Source: Emergomyces orientalis
Taxonomy: Eukaryota; Ascomycota; Eurotiomycetes; Onygenales; Ajellomycetaceae
Reading direction: 5' to 3'
DNA length: 64,000 bases
Assembly: GCA_002110485.1 (NCBI GenBank)
Contig: MOWL01000025.1
Location: forward strand, 496,001 to 560,000
Below, one piece after another: positions 46,201 to 58,041 of this stretch. The notes beneath the pieces are model-generated. The model worked only from the letters and a program-made list of their open reading frames with translations, searched no databases and had not been told where the DNA came from. Within the stretch, counting starts at the first letter, position 1, and every line of letters starts with the position of its first letter. The translations under genes were made by a program, and so were the position numbers.

Positions 46201-47500
46201 CGTCCCATAATATGACAGACATATGGGCTCTTTTGTTCCTACACCCTAGTTCTTGTGAAACAAAGCTTAACCATATGGTATATATATTTAATTCAGCCGC
46301 GAATCCTGTGGAATTATGTGCAAACGATTATTTGCCACTCCTCCCCTTTTGTCGTCTTTTATTTTATTTCATGGGTTACTTACTCCGTACTTAGTTATCC
46401 CTAACCTGTCCGTACGCTTTTTTTTTTATGTTTTGATCAATTGCTGCAACTATGAGCATCACCCCCCATACGATAAATCCTGGTGAAGTAAGTAAGCGCT
46501 TGCAAACCATGGGTATAGGGAAATTTCTGATACAAGGGCGTGGTGCTCCTTATAATCCCTCCTAAATGTTATTTGGATGACGGAAAATGAAGCATAGAGG
46601 AGGCTATGAGCGCACATGGGCCAATCCTGGGAAGTAGAGTTTTCTTCGTCTACTGCTGTTGCCAGAAGAAATCTCATACCCCTCTTTTTCATCTTCCCTG
46701 GATTTTGGCGATTTTCGTTCTCATCTGCCCCCCGCCCCGGTCACCCTGATGCCTTGCGCAAGACCGCACATTTAACTTAAAAGGGAAGGTCATTATAGAG
46801 TTTCATCAAAACCAATAAGCGATTTCTTCGCCGCGTAAGAGTGGGCCGGTTAGGAGAAAACTAGATGCTTGGTAGCGGAAATTTTGAGATTACCATGTTT
46901 GTGGGGCCCGCTATGCTTGTCTGTAAAGTAGTATTTAGGGCGAACTGCTGACAAGGAATGCCGTGCGGGACTAGAAATATGATGAGCCTCTGGTTAGTCC
47001 CCGGCAGCTTAAACACAAGAGGAAGGTAGATTATTCAAACATCAAGCTTCCAAGAAATATCCAAAAGAAAAATCCTTGAAAACATATAAACCAGCCCGGC
47101 GGGGAGGACAGGGGAAAGTCACAAAATATCATGCGAGACTATATACGGATGGGCCCTGGGCGTCTTCTCCGATAATGACTATGATATTCTATGGATATGT
47201 TCGCTTTTGACTGATATATTATAGTTCACTGCCATCGAAGCCCTTCTTTGAACCATCGCTTAACTACACCATACATTTTCGAAAATTCTTGCTCTCATAC
47301 TATTTTATACCCGGGGAATTACGCGCGAAGGGCCCACATTAAGCTTTTTTTGATCCACTGGCCTGGAAGAAAGAGCAAGAAGCCGCCTGCCTATTCTCAA
47401 AAGGTTATCTATCTGCTTCCAATAATTTCCCCTCCGTATCCGATTTCGCTGATGTCCAATCATCATATTTGGACGCACCAAACCTCTCTGACCGCCCATC
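37201..47500. other. Gene desert, no gene recognised (10.3 kb)
   Basis: I scanned both strands. Open frames are short (mostly under 110 codons), often start at non-ATG codons and show no domain, signal peptide or conserved motif. I see no tRNA-like box pairs, LTRs or long tandem repeats. A TTTC microsatellite lies near 45057-45074. The word TACTCCGTA/TACGGAGTA recurs (37639, 39135, 46381, plus 37092 just outside). Possible contents are non-coding RNAs, decayed repeats or a gene with many small exons that I could not recognise. Confidence 0.45.
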
Positions 47501-48475
47501 ATGGCCCATGGAATACCCTCCAAAACTATTCACATTCATCGGCACCAGCAGCATGTCAAATGGTCCAAACAAATTCCCCCAGTCCAGACTATCAACCCGG
47601 GTGACATAATCCACTTTGACGCCATAGACGGGAGCAATGGTCAAATAACGAAGACCTCAACTGAGAGTGCACTGAGCACCTTTGACCTCGCGCGTGCTGA
47701 CCCTGCTGTGGGGCCCGTGTTTGTCACAGGCGCGGAACCAGGCGATGTCCTGCAGGTCGAGATCCTCGAGCTGAAAACCACGGATTGGGGTTGGACTGCG
47801 ATCTTTCCTGGTTTTGGCCTCCTGGCAGATGAGTTCCCCGAGCATGTGCTGAAGATTTGGCACTTGGATCCTGATCAGCCCTATGCACTCTTCAAAGAAG
47901 GCATTCGGATACCCAAACGGCCATTTTTGGGTGTAATGGGCGTAGCACCCGGCAGGGATGGCGATTTCTCCATGATCCCACCAATGAATACAGGCGGAAA
48001 TATTGACTGTCAATATCTCACCGTGGGATCCAAGTTGTATCTCCCCGTCCAAACGCCCGGCGCACTATTCAGCTGCGGCGATGGACATATAGCACAGGGA
48101 GATGGAGAAGTTTGCGGTACCGCCATTGAAACTTCTCTGAAAGCCACACTGCGACTCTCAGTCCATAAGAACCAGCCATGGATCACGGCGCCGCAGTTCC
48201 AGATCCCCCCGCGAACGGCGGGTATACACGACGCTGATCAGGCGCTACCAGAGGATAAAGGAGAGTATGCGACAATGGGGATTGACCCAGACCTGCTCGA
48301 GGCGGCAAGGAAAGCGACCCGAAATCTCATTGAGTGGTTGGTCAGGAATAAAGGGTTAACTCGGGAAGAAGCATATATGCTGGCGAGCGTGGCAGGGAAC
48401 CTCAAAATTACTGAAATTGTGGATATGCCGAACTACGCAGTGGCTATGTCTCTTCCTTTAAATATATTTGTATAA
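47501..48475 (+). CDS. Acetamidase/formamidase (FmdA/AmdA family), 324 aa, intronless
   Basis: Single frame from ATG 47501 (MAHGIPSKTIHI). Family hallmarks: HVKWSKQIPPVQTINPGD near the start, VGPVFVTGAEPGDVLQVEI, then RPFLGVMGVAP, the NTGGNIDCQYLTVGSKLYLP segment, the FSCGDGHIAQGDGEVCGTAIE segment with clustered Cys/His/Asp/Glu, and EEAYMLASVAGNLKITEIVD near the end. The enzyme hydrolyses short amides such as formamide or acetamide, releasing ammonia for use as a nitrogen source. It is unrelated to amidase-signature AmdS. The length resembles the short bacterial-type enzymes; from memory, fungal formamidases are often near 400 aa. It converges on a permease gene 1 kb away. I see no GATA-site cluster upstream that I would defend. 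Confidence 0.9.
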   Translation: MAHGIPSKTIHIHRHQQHVKWSKQIPPVQTINPGDIIHFDAIDGSNGQITKTSTESALSTFDLARADPAVGPVFVTGAEPGDVLQVEILELKTTDWGWTAIFPGFGLLADEFPEHVLKIWHLDPDQPYALFKEGIRIPKRPFLGVMGVAPGRDGDFSMIPPMNTGGNIDCQYLTVGSKLYLPVQTPGALFSCGDGHIAQGDGEVCGTAIETSLKATLRLSVHKNQPWITAPQFQIPPRTAGIHDADQALPEDKGEYATMGIDPDLLEAARKATRNLIEWLVRNKGLTREEAYMLASVAGNLKITEIVDMPNYAVAMSLPLNIFV

Positions 48476-49457
48476 GGAGAGTGTGTCGGCACCATGTATT
48501 CAAGTTACTGTTCTGCGTGCCTCTTTTGGTCGTTGCAAAAGGCATCCTGATCAGACGCCTTCCTTGTTGTTCCTTTATAGTTTGCCCAGATATCCGTTTC
48601 TTCCATCTATTTATGATATAGTAAACGTAACGATTTTAATGGACTTACATAGCGCTTGGGTTAATTTATTAGTCCGCTCCAGAAAACTCAAAGTGTTGTG
48701 GGCCATGCTTTCTGATACTATATATGCGATACGTTCGTAATTTCACATAACTAGTAGTAATGAAGCTATGATCAATGTGGAATCTTTGAAGGAGTTCCCA
48801 CCTGAGAAAATTTCGTGGAATAATATTTTGCTAAGGCTTCGTAATATAATAACATCGGTAATATTGAGGTTTATTGGGGTTATTGAGCGAAATGAGGAAC
48901 CCGCCCTAAACCGAACCCTGCATGAAATAGGCCTGTCTTCCCCAGACCACATCCGCCCATGGAATTCGTATATCGAGTACGCGAACAGTTCTTGTCAACG
49001 ATTCATTCGCGTCCTTATCCCGTCTAGTTCTAGATATCGAGAATGGCTCACATACTATATATTTCTATTGGCCAATCTAGCTAACTTTAATTCAAAACGG
49101 GGGGCTCGCACATACAGGCGTACCAATTAACGCCGTCATTTGTGCAAAGATATTTTTATCCTCCAAGCCAAGAGCAGAAGAAAAATGGAAAGTAGAGCAG
49201 ATTAACGTGGGCCGTGTCACCATCTGATTCAATCGATTATATTTGGACGGGACTATAAAAGTATGTCCTCCGTAAATCCCATTGGGAGAATTCTTGTGTA
49301 AACTCTTCCCGAAAAAATAGATTCATGGCGAAGTAAAAGTATAGAAAGCGAAACTGAGGAGAAGGACAGAAACCTTTTGCGTTTGTTTCACAAATGCATG
49401 CAAAGCTTCACAAGGAGCGGATTAAAATAGTAAACTGGATAAAGAAGGGCTACCCGC
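48476..49457. other. Convergent intergenic region, no gene recognised
   Basis: About 980 bp between the acetamidase stop and the permease stop, which face each other. It is AT-rich. The open frame at 48768-49130 shows no known features. Only 3' UTRs and terminators are expected. Confidence 0.5.
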
Positions 49458-51465
49458 TCATTCTATTTTCTCCACATATGCCACTGGCCCATCATAAATC
49501 TTCCTTCCGTGAACCAAATACTGAACACCGGCAAAAATCGCGACAATCCCAAACACGAGAATTGACCAGTTCATGTTGACGGGCGTGGGGTGGTTATTGT
49601 TCGGGAAGAAAGTGAATATAATCGCGAAGCTGAGGTAGAAGAACGAGAAAATATTCAACGGGAGTCCCCAGGTACCTAAGCTGAATCGTGCTGGCGGTAT
49701 TTGCTTCCACTGCGTCCTGCGATAGATAAAGCATCCGATACTGACGAGGTACGACATGAAGAGTGACGCAATTGTTAGGGATGCAATAGCGTTAAATGCT
49801 TCTGTTGAGCCGATGTTAATCATTGCGAGAAGAATCGTTATCACGGTCGACGCTAGGATGGCGTTAACGGGGACTTTGGATTTCGGGTGCACACGGGCGA
49901 AAAATGGGGAAAACGGAAGAGCGTTATCACGGGCAAATGCAAAGGTTTGTCGTGATACGGTAGCTAAAACGCTGATGGCGGCGCAAGCTTCCATCACGAG
50001 CAGGAGACCACCTAAGCTGGTGGTGGCGGCTTTGGAACCGGTCGCATTCAAGAAGGCGGTAATGAAAGAAAATCCCGATTCAGCTTTAATGACCTCGTGC
50101 AGATCTCCCATGGTGAAGAGGTAGGTGATAAGCATGATAAAACCCAGGGAGCCATTTATAAGAGCAGTAGAAATCATGCACCATGGCACAACCTTTGAAG
50201 CATCTTTGATCTCCTCAGCTGAAAAAGATGCGTTAGCTCGTTTATTTCTGTACAAGATACTTAGGGGTCATGGAAAACATACCAATATGTGTAGCCGCAT
50301 CGGGACCTTGGAGATAGCCATACGAAATCAGTATATACTATGACAAGACATTCATGACATGTTTCCAAGACTTACCAAGAAATGAGAAAATGGGGCTTAT
50401 TTGACCGACAAGACACGCCAGTCCTAGAGTAGGCCACCCGGCTGCATTTGTGAACTGAGTAAAAACGTCATTCGTCGGTGTCCGTTCCGCCATAACCCAC
50501 AATGGGATTATTGTCGCAAAGAACCCGAATACGTGGAGAATAAGAATCAACCCTTCCAAACTGGGGAGATGGCTCGCCATGTACGTGTTGACGAACGTGG
50601 TCAGGAGGGCAACAGCCGCAGTAAAGAGCGTACCATGCCACCTCTCTGGAGAATATCCAGGTTCGTTCAGCTGTATAAGGCTTTGCATTAGTGTACCGCA
50701 AAGGAAGCAGACACTGGCGAAGGCGGCCTGCCATCCCAAGACCGAGAGCCAACCTGTAAATACCCTTCGATTAGTATACTGGATGATCACCACTAGTAGT
50801 CGCTCGTCAACCTTACCGGTCGCATAACTCAGAAACTTTTGATATGATTTTCCACCAAACTCGCTCGCCCAATGATATTGGCCGCCAGATGTAGGAGAAC
50901 TAATTATCTCAAATTGTTGGTATCAACATTTTTAAGCGGAGAAGATTGCAGAGGTAGAACCTACATTGAGGCCATTTCAGCCATGGAAGCTACAGATGCG
51001 AAAAACCCGACGAAAGACCCGATATAAACGTATACAGATCCCGCTAGGCCTCCATTACTCAGGCCGAGAGTTGACGTTCTTTAAACACATCAGTATACAC
51101 CCTCCTCCAAAGGGGAATTCGGGAACTCAGCATAATTCAGGAAGCTCTTACAAAAGAATGGATTCCCATGTCGCCATAAGAGTGCAGGTAAACCCGAGCG
51201 TAGACAAAAACCGGAAGTTTCTCTGTGTTCAATGTCAGCCGAAGTCCCCCATATATATATACGTGATCGAACAAATTGTTCCACGAAGTAATACGATTGC
51301 ATCTGGTTCCAAGTAACTTGCCTTGAATTGCTGGTCTTTCCCAAGACGGGCCATGTCTAGCTGGTCCTGATGAGTTGCCTCATCTGAGGAACTCATACTG
51401 ACTCCCACCGTGCCTTTAGTATTCTCGAATATCTGGTTTTCCATGTTCTCGCCCATGTCTCTCAT
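49458..51465 (-). CDS. APC-family amino acid / GABA / choline-type permease, 7 exons, 524 aa
   Basis: Exons 51465-51322, 51222-51152, 51078-50965, 50899-50817, 50753-50376, 50306-50283 and 50218-49458, all in phase. The N-terminus is cytosolic (MRDMGENMENQ), followed by DMARLGKDQQFKRNFRFLS, the entry block of the fungal amino acid/choline transporter (ACT) subfamily, then about 12 hydrophobic segments. Further hallmarks: MAEMASI-SPTSGGQYHW, GPDAATHIAEEIKDASKVVP and SRQTFAFARDNALPFS. Substrates in this subfamily include GABA, polyamines, choline and amino acids; the sequence alone does not settle which. The first intron uses a GC donor in its best form (AAG|GCAAGT, 51223-51321). Exon 6 has only 24 nt. 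The gene is convergent with the acetamidase gene, which hints at joint nitrogen use (inference). Confidence 0.9.
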
Positions 51466-54400
51466 TCAAAATTTTTATTTTATTTTATATATGGTGAGGG
51501 ATACGCTAAGCGCCAGCGGAACAACTAACGGCGACCGCGTCTATCGTAGGCCCAAACGCTCCAAACAAGAGCAGGCAAAGTTGGTGGTGCCTTTTTGGGG
51601 AAACGGTAGTAGTTAATTAGGAAAAGTGAAGCTTTGGTCAGGATTAGATATGAAAATACGCATTGTTCATCGCAGCTCTCGTAGAAGAAGCATAAAGTTG
51701 TAAAGGAGGGAAGAGAAGAGAATAAATATCAAAAGAAAAGAAGGGGAAGAAGGAAAAAGGAAGAGTAAAAGAAGCAAAATGGAAAAGGTCAAAATTACAG
51801 CTCCCAACCTGCCCCAGCGGTGGCCCGCTCATGCAGAACCAACCTGATGCTGCTACTCCCTTGAACCCTGTACTGGTGGCTACTCCCCGCATCGAATTAT
51901 TCACGGTCACCAGGAATGAAAATTCCAAAACTCCATTCCTGTACGATTAAAGATTCCTGGTCTGTTCTGATGTATGCCTATTCAAGAAGGAGGAAACATC
52001 GGTTTGCCTCGCGCGATGGTTGATACTTGTGATGATGCTCTGAACTAACAGTTAGTGTTCCAGCATTCTCTTTCGTTTCAGTGGTGGGTTGGGTTCGTCG
52101 TATCCATGTTTAGCGTGCACCACGATGGAGACCTCGCCTCTTTTCATTCTTTGTTAGCGTTTTCGCAGCGCCAGGTTACGCCAGGGGATTGTTGTGTTGT
52201 GCACTTCTCCCACCAACCAGGTGAGCAGGGACGGCAAACCGAAAAAGGGGCTGATGTAGATCGGGTGCTGTATCACCACCCATGCCAAGCAGCTGGCCAT
52301 TCACCACAAACAAAAACCTGGTTCTTCAGTTTGAGTTGTATGAAGCTACGGAGTGTTGGTGGCAACCAGACCATGATAGACTGTTCGTCCAAAGTCCGAA
52401 ACGAAATCGCTCGAGAACTCCAGATTCGGGGAGCAAATGCCGAGTGTTCGCTAGGGGTGTCTGGGGTGTCTCAGGCTTGCCTGTCCCTGACGTTGGGGGA
52501 GGATTCATGCGGGGGGATTTGTGCACTGCCAAGCCGCAGACACATGAAAAACTTCTAAACGCCTTCCTAGAAAGGGTTGATGCGATGGCTTTATCAGCCC
52601 AGGTATTTTTCGTAATGTGCTAAAACCGAAATTCTCGATTTCAAGCCATAAAGTTATTCATCGAAGCTAGATATTAGTGCGTTGGTAGGGTTGAAAAAGG
52701 ATGAGTTTGAGACGGAAATCTAGCTGTAAAAGGAAGGTCATTCTACGCCCTGGGAGGAACCTCGGCAACACGCCAATAAAATACCCCCCTTTTGCGACAG
52801 GATTTGATAGATTATGGATAATTCCACACAACTTATGTACTGTACCTGGCAACCTACAGAGTACGGCACGGCGAAATGTTAGAATCAAGATAAAAAAGAC
52901 ATGGCATGGCATATGTGGCCTTCCTTAAACGTAAAAAAATATACTAGCAGATGAACATTCTCTTCAGCCTCCAAGCTATGATAGGATTTCACAGAAATGA
53001 AGAGAGAGTTTCGAGGCAATCTATATACAGTTTCTACAGATGCACGAGAGACCACTGGAATAAGCAGTTGTAAATATGTGGAGGGTTGTGCTACTCCTCA
53101 GACTGTTTCGCGATTGTCCAGTGTTCAGAAAGAAATATGGGGCAGAGGTGAATCTGTACAGCAGTAGTAGTAGGCTTCAAAGAAAGTGCCTGGCTCAATA
53201 TTCATTACTAGCGATATCCGATCGGGGAGTCGAATCGAGCGAATTTCGGTCCGCCTATTATTTATTTATTTATTTATTATATGTTTTTGAATAGCCATGA
53301 ATCCGTTTGTCTGATGGCCAGGCCCTTGAGCATGTTCACCACCTGGATTTGTCCACTATGTTAGTTCGGCCAATATTATTACTCCTGAGTTTTGGGAGGG
53401 AAGAAAAGGTACTGTGCTTGCACTAAAACTACCTCGCCTCTCGAGGAAGAGAGGCGCCATCTGGCTGCTTCACCTTGCCATGGTGTCATGGAAATCCTCC
53501 CGACAGAAACCTCACATTATCAGCTTCTCCTATGAAAATGAGAGAGAAAACTAAGAGAAAGAAAAAAAGGTATATACCCACTTTGTCCCCTGTGGCCGGA
53601 ACACATGGCGAGGGCGACGAGTCGATGACTGGCAAACCTGGTTGCAAATCTCTAAAAATCCCTCTATTGAATACTAACACATCTCCCAAGGCCCTTAATT
53701 ATTCAAGATTACATTTTGGAAGCCCTGCTACATGGAGACGGTGTCACAAAATGATAACGGCCTTTGTCCGGCGCTGACCCGATAAGGTTTCTCTTCAACA
53801 CTGGTAACTAGCGGGCGCACCCTAACCAGGGGTCCATCGCGTGGCAGAGATGTTCCCAGCATTCTGTTTAACTGTTATGACGGATCACGCCACGCGATAT
53901 GAAACCTTGAGAGATAAACGACTACTGACGATCCCTTTCCTGCCTCCTTCCACGTGCTGGGAAATAATAATGAATACTGACCCATGATCAAGGAACAAGA
54001 GCAACATTTTTGTAAGGAAGAAACAGCACCGAATTAGTTGAATCAGGTAAGGCCTTTTTAGAACTGGTCTCTGACCTTAATTTCGACCTGCTACCTTCGC
54101 TCTTGATTCGAGCAGCACAGCTGGAAATCTTATCTTATTAACTTCCGAAATAGACCACTGACTATTGCAATAACAAAGCTGACCCTTTTGCATCATTTCA
54201 CGCGCATATCTTCCGAAATGCAAGTCATGGTTGTTTATCCGTTTCGAGAATTTTTCGCGATATCTTTATTCTACTAAACCAGGCCAGACCAATCTGATGG
54301 CTTTCGACTGACTCAAGGCTCGTTTGGTCCAGTAGCGTGTTTGAATCAAAAGTTAGCTTTATTTAGTAAGGGTCTTCCAAGATGGTGGCAAAACTCTATC

Positions 54401-55130
54401 AGCAAGGGTACCCAATCGGACTCGAAAGTTTCTCTCAGAAAGCATTATTTTGGTAAATGATAAGATGGGAGCACGATCGGGTCTTGCGCAGGAAAATAAA
54501 CAGCGGATCGGAGTCGAAAACTGTCCCTGCGGGATGAGCCGAAGATACGATGCGCGATGAGCAGAAATGCCAAAATCAAAAGAAGCTGAGGGCGGCAGCT
54601 CCAAGTGAAAATTGAGGGGTTTGAAGCGTTCTGGTTGGTTGAATACCTCGCCGTTTACCCCACAGCGCATGATTAGCCGATGTGCCAAAAAGAATCGGCA
54701 GAACTCGAATGGCTTTGGCATGCCTTGGTAAGCCTTGGCCCGGGCCCGATCTGGGGGATATGTGTGCCGACATGGAGCACTGAGCGGGGAGGACCTCTCC
54801 CACCCTGAACATCTCCTTTCATAAAAAGTCGAAAATCCTGCAGGGGAGACGGTACTTGATGTTCTGATTTCAATAATGAAGTGGCTTTTTTTCTCTTTTA
54901 CGCCCCTAATACGTCCAGAATGTCGCAAGCGAGCAACTGGGGAACTATCTCTTGATAATCGGCATTTTACTTTTCTTCTCTCTTCGTTTTTTATTGTTTG
55001 CCATTTTGTTGCGCCTACCAGGAGTTAACGCTAGTTCCAGCCAGCTCCCCTGTCCTGCTTATTTAGTTAAGTGGAAGACCCTGAATTTACATGTCTCTTG
55101 TGCGACTCACTATTACTCCCTTCACACTCG
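51466..55130. other. Intergenic region, no gene recognised (3.7 kb)
   Basis: It separates the divergent permease and rhodopsin-like genes, so it holds both promoters. Frames such as 52055-52558 and 54359-54928 (minus) start at non-ATG codons and show no domain. A short ATTT tandem run occurs near 53262-53279. Nothing else stands out. Confidence 0.5.
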
Positions 55131-56442
55131 ATGGCGTCAGACACTTGGGGCCCTCATCATATCACCGACAATGACCGTGGTCCTTTGGTCACGATTATCG
55201 CGAGCCTGTTGATGGTGTACATGATATTCAGTTACCTTGCAAGAATACTCACGCGACTGACAATCAATGGGCCATTTGGTTCTGACGACTGGATCATAAC
55301 CGCAGGCACGGTGAGCTATTTCTCCCTCATTTTTTCATCTTCTCAGTTTCATGTTGCTGCACGTTTGGAATTGGTCCGTGAGTAAGCAGTTAGCTGATAC
55401 AATATTCTGCTTTGTCGAGGTCAGGCAATAGCAATTATACATTCGAGCGTCAAATTGATAGAAGTTCGCGACGGCCTTGGGAAGCGGCTACTAGATGTGG
55501 AACAGCCTAATATTCTCGGCATACAAAGGGTAAGGGCTTCTTATACAGCGACGCAAGCTCGAAACACAAGTGCCTGACCAATTTAATTTAGGCTGCGTAT
55601 GCCAGTGATATTTTTTACGTCCTTGGGTTGACGCTCTCGAAGGCCGGAACATTCATGCTCTTAGCCCGCCTCACAAGATACACAAGGCACGCACGTGTGG
55701 CATATGCTGGTCTCACCCTGACAGCCGTATGGGGGTTCTCGGTGGTTTTGGCTCTCTGTTTCAGATGCAAGGTTCCAAGTCCTTGGGCTCAAGAGGATTT
55801 AAAATGCTTCCTAGCGGTACGTTTTCCTGTGATAATGTTAATGCTTTGATTCGACATCGCTAACCAAGTTTAGTATCCCACCTGGATTGGTGTTGAAACT
55901 TCCGGGATTGGAATGGAGCTCCTCCTGGCCATGCTTCCAGTGTATATTGCCTGGGGTTTGCACGTGCAATTGAAATCGAAATTAGTGCTTCTGTTAGCAT
56001 TTTCATTCCGGCTCCCGTAAGTATTTCGCCCGTGCAAGGGGAAAGCATCTTTGATATCTCAACTCCACAGCGGTAGTACGAAAGCTAATTTTGAAGAAGT
56101 GTGATCTTAGCTGCCGCATTGCGCATTTTCTACCTCCAGAAACAACACATGATGGATGACCCGATATTTTATGGGGTGGACCCATCTGTTTGCATGGAGA
56201 TAGAGCTGCATTATAGTCTCATCGCAGCTACGATCCCATGTCTCAAGCCATTCGTTAAGTCTTTCAACACGGGGTATTTGGGCCGCTTAGAGATAGTTCC
56301 GGATGCTTTCAGAGATACAATACCTTTGCGGACTTATAAAGCCCCGAGAATGTCGGGGGCGAGATATAATCCATCTATCGGGGATGGTGCTATTTCCGTC
56401 GAAACGAACATAGTAACGGTAACCAACTCAAGAAGCCTATAG
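55131..56442 (+). CDS. SAT4/rhodopsin-like seven-helix integral membrane protein, 331 aa
   Basis: Exons 55131-55310, 55425-55529, 55592-55816, 55874-56016 and 56100-56442; all joins keep phase. Seven hydrophobic segments are visible: LVTIIASLLMVYMIFSYLA; WIITAGTAIAIIHSSV; FYVLGLTLSKAGTFMLLARL; AYAGLTLTAVWGFSVVLALC; IGMELLLAMLPVYIAWGL; LVLLLAFSFRLPVILAAALRI; and YSLIAATIPCLKPFV. The pattern GSDDW in the first loop, the conserved mid-protein Trp/Cys region and an IPCLKPF-type last helix fit the fungal rhodopsin-domain/SAT4 family. Members are often called integral membrane or PTH11-like proteins; most have no known ligand. The C-terminal tail is about 70 residues and polar. No CFEM domain is present. 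The function is unknown. Confidence 0.8.
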
Positions 56443-57017
56443 TTAGTAATATTATGTATAGAACTCTTTTCACGCGAACAATTCCTTGATGCCCAGTACT
56501 GTTTCACATGCAGAGTTATATTTTTTTCACACAGCTGTACTGGATGCATGTCCCCAAGCCACTGGATATGTGGATGTGGAGTAAATATGGATTCAACTGT
56601 AGGCAAACACCAGAAGCAAGGCCCTGGGAGGTTTGTCTCTTCGCTCCTCGCGTTCAACAAGGTCGATGGCACAAAAAACAATATTGTGAAGGTGAGCTTG
56701 TGTAGTGAGGTTGGTGACTAGAGGTTCTCGCTGACGACACGTGACACCGCTCGATTCGCGATGTCACAAAAATAAGTTATTGATAATTATATCAACCTGG
56801 CAAATGCCTCCCGTCTTCCACTTTTACCAGGGCCAGGTCATTAAAGAAAAGACGCTGGGCATTTTTCTCCTATTTAATTGATTACATATAGCACCCACAA
56901 AATCGTAACGCCGCATATTTCCATCTACCACCCGATCCATAATTCAATATATGCCACAAACGGAGAGGGTATCTGAACCGTGCTTCTATCAAATATAAGA
57001 AACGCATCTTGAACAGC
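56443..57017. other. Intergenic region, no gene recognised
   Basis: 575 bp between the rhodopsin-like gene and coq9, both on the plus strand. It should contain the terminator of the first and the promoter of the second. It is AT-rich near 56770-56880. I see no named site. Confidence 0.45.
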
Positions 57018-58041
57018 ATGTTTCCATTTCTTCCGACCCTAATGGCGCAGCCAATTTCCCTTACAAGCCGTCCAGCCGTCATATCGTTATTCGCCAAACC
57101 CCTAAATATCAGAAGCTTTTCCTCTACTCGAATAATACCCTGCGTTTCTCCCTTCCTCCCGTCCCCGCCGCATTATTTCTGCTCTAGGTATATCCATGCC
57201 TGCGCAAGACGCCCACGTCTTCCGAAGCCCTCCAAGCTTCTTTCCCGTCCATACCACTCCTCTTTCCACCCTACCCCGGAACCGCCAGCGGACACATACA
57301 CTCCCGAACAAAACACAATTCTCTCCGCAGCCGTGAACCATATCCCAGAGCATGGATTTACGACCCACTCGCTTATGTTGGGCGCTCGGGATGCAGGGTA
57401 TTTGGATGTGTCGTTGCAGCTGTTTCCGGATGGTGGGGAGATAGAGCTGATAACCTATTGGCTGGGCAGTAGGAGGGGTTCGTTAAGGCGGAAAGCTAAA
57501 AGCGGAGAACTTTTTGGGAAGTTTGAAGCTGGGGACGTAGGGGGGTTAAGCGTGGAGGAGAAAGTGGTGGTATTGATATTGGAAAGATTAAAGATGAACG
57601 AGGAGATAATTGAGCATTGGCAGGATGTCAGTTTCTTCATTCTTTTTCTTATACTTTTTTTTATATTGCTACATAACGGGTTTTAACTAACATCCCAACT
57701 AAACACAGGCCCTAGCAACTATGTCTCTACCTTTCAATATTGTCCCGTCAATCTCTGAGCTATATGCGCTATCCTCTGACATCCTCCATCTCGCCAATGA
57801 CCACTCTGTGGACTCCTCGTGGTACTCCAAGAGGTTATACGTGGCGACTGTTTATGCCAGCGCCGACGTCTTTATGACAGAGGATACCTCGCCGGGCTTC
57901 ACTGCGACAAAGGAATTTGTTGAACGGCAACTCAGCGATGTCAACTCTGTTACCGGGTCTCTAGGCGAAGTTAAGCGGTACTTGGGGTTTGTTGCAGGTA
58001 GCGTTGTTGGAATCGGTAGGAGTTGGGGAATGAAGATATGA
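57018..58041 (+). CDS. coq9: Coq9, ubiquinone biosynthesis lipid-binding protein, 313 aa
   Basis: Exons 57018-57626 and 57709-58041 (intron of 82 bp, GTCAGT donor). The ATG at 57018 gives MFPFLPTLMAQPISLTSRP, a basic N-terminus of about 90 residues consistent with a mitochondrial presequence. The TetR-like helical core starts near ILSAAVNHIPEHGFTTHSLMLGARDAGYLD, followed by LFPDGGEIELITYWL and, after the splice, ALATMSLPFNIVPSISELYALSSDILH and SSWYSKRLYVATVYASADVFM, all family hallmarks. Coq9 binds lipids and presents coenzyme Q intermediates to Coq7 in the CoQ synthome on the inner mitochondrial membrane. Length and domain order are normal. It is convergent with the Mtf2-like gene. Confidence 0.93.

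Noticed and set aside
54359..54928. 189-codon minus-strand open frame
   Set aside because: It starts at TTG, has no domain or conserved block and no splice-compatible neighbours.
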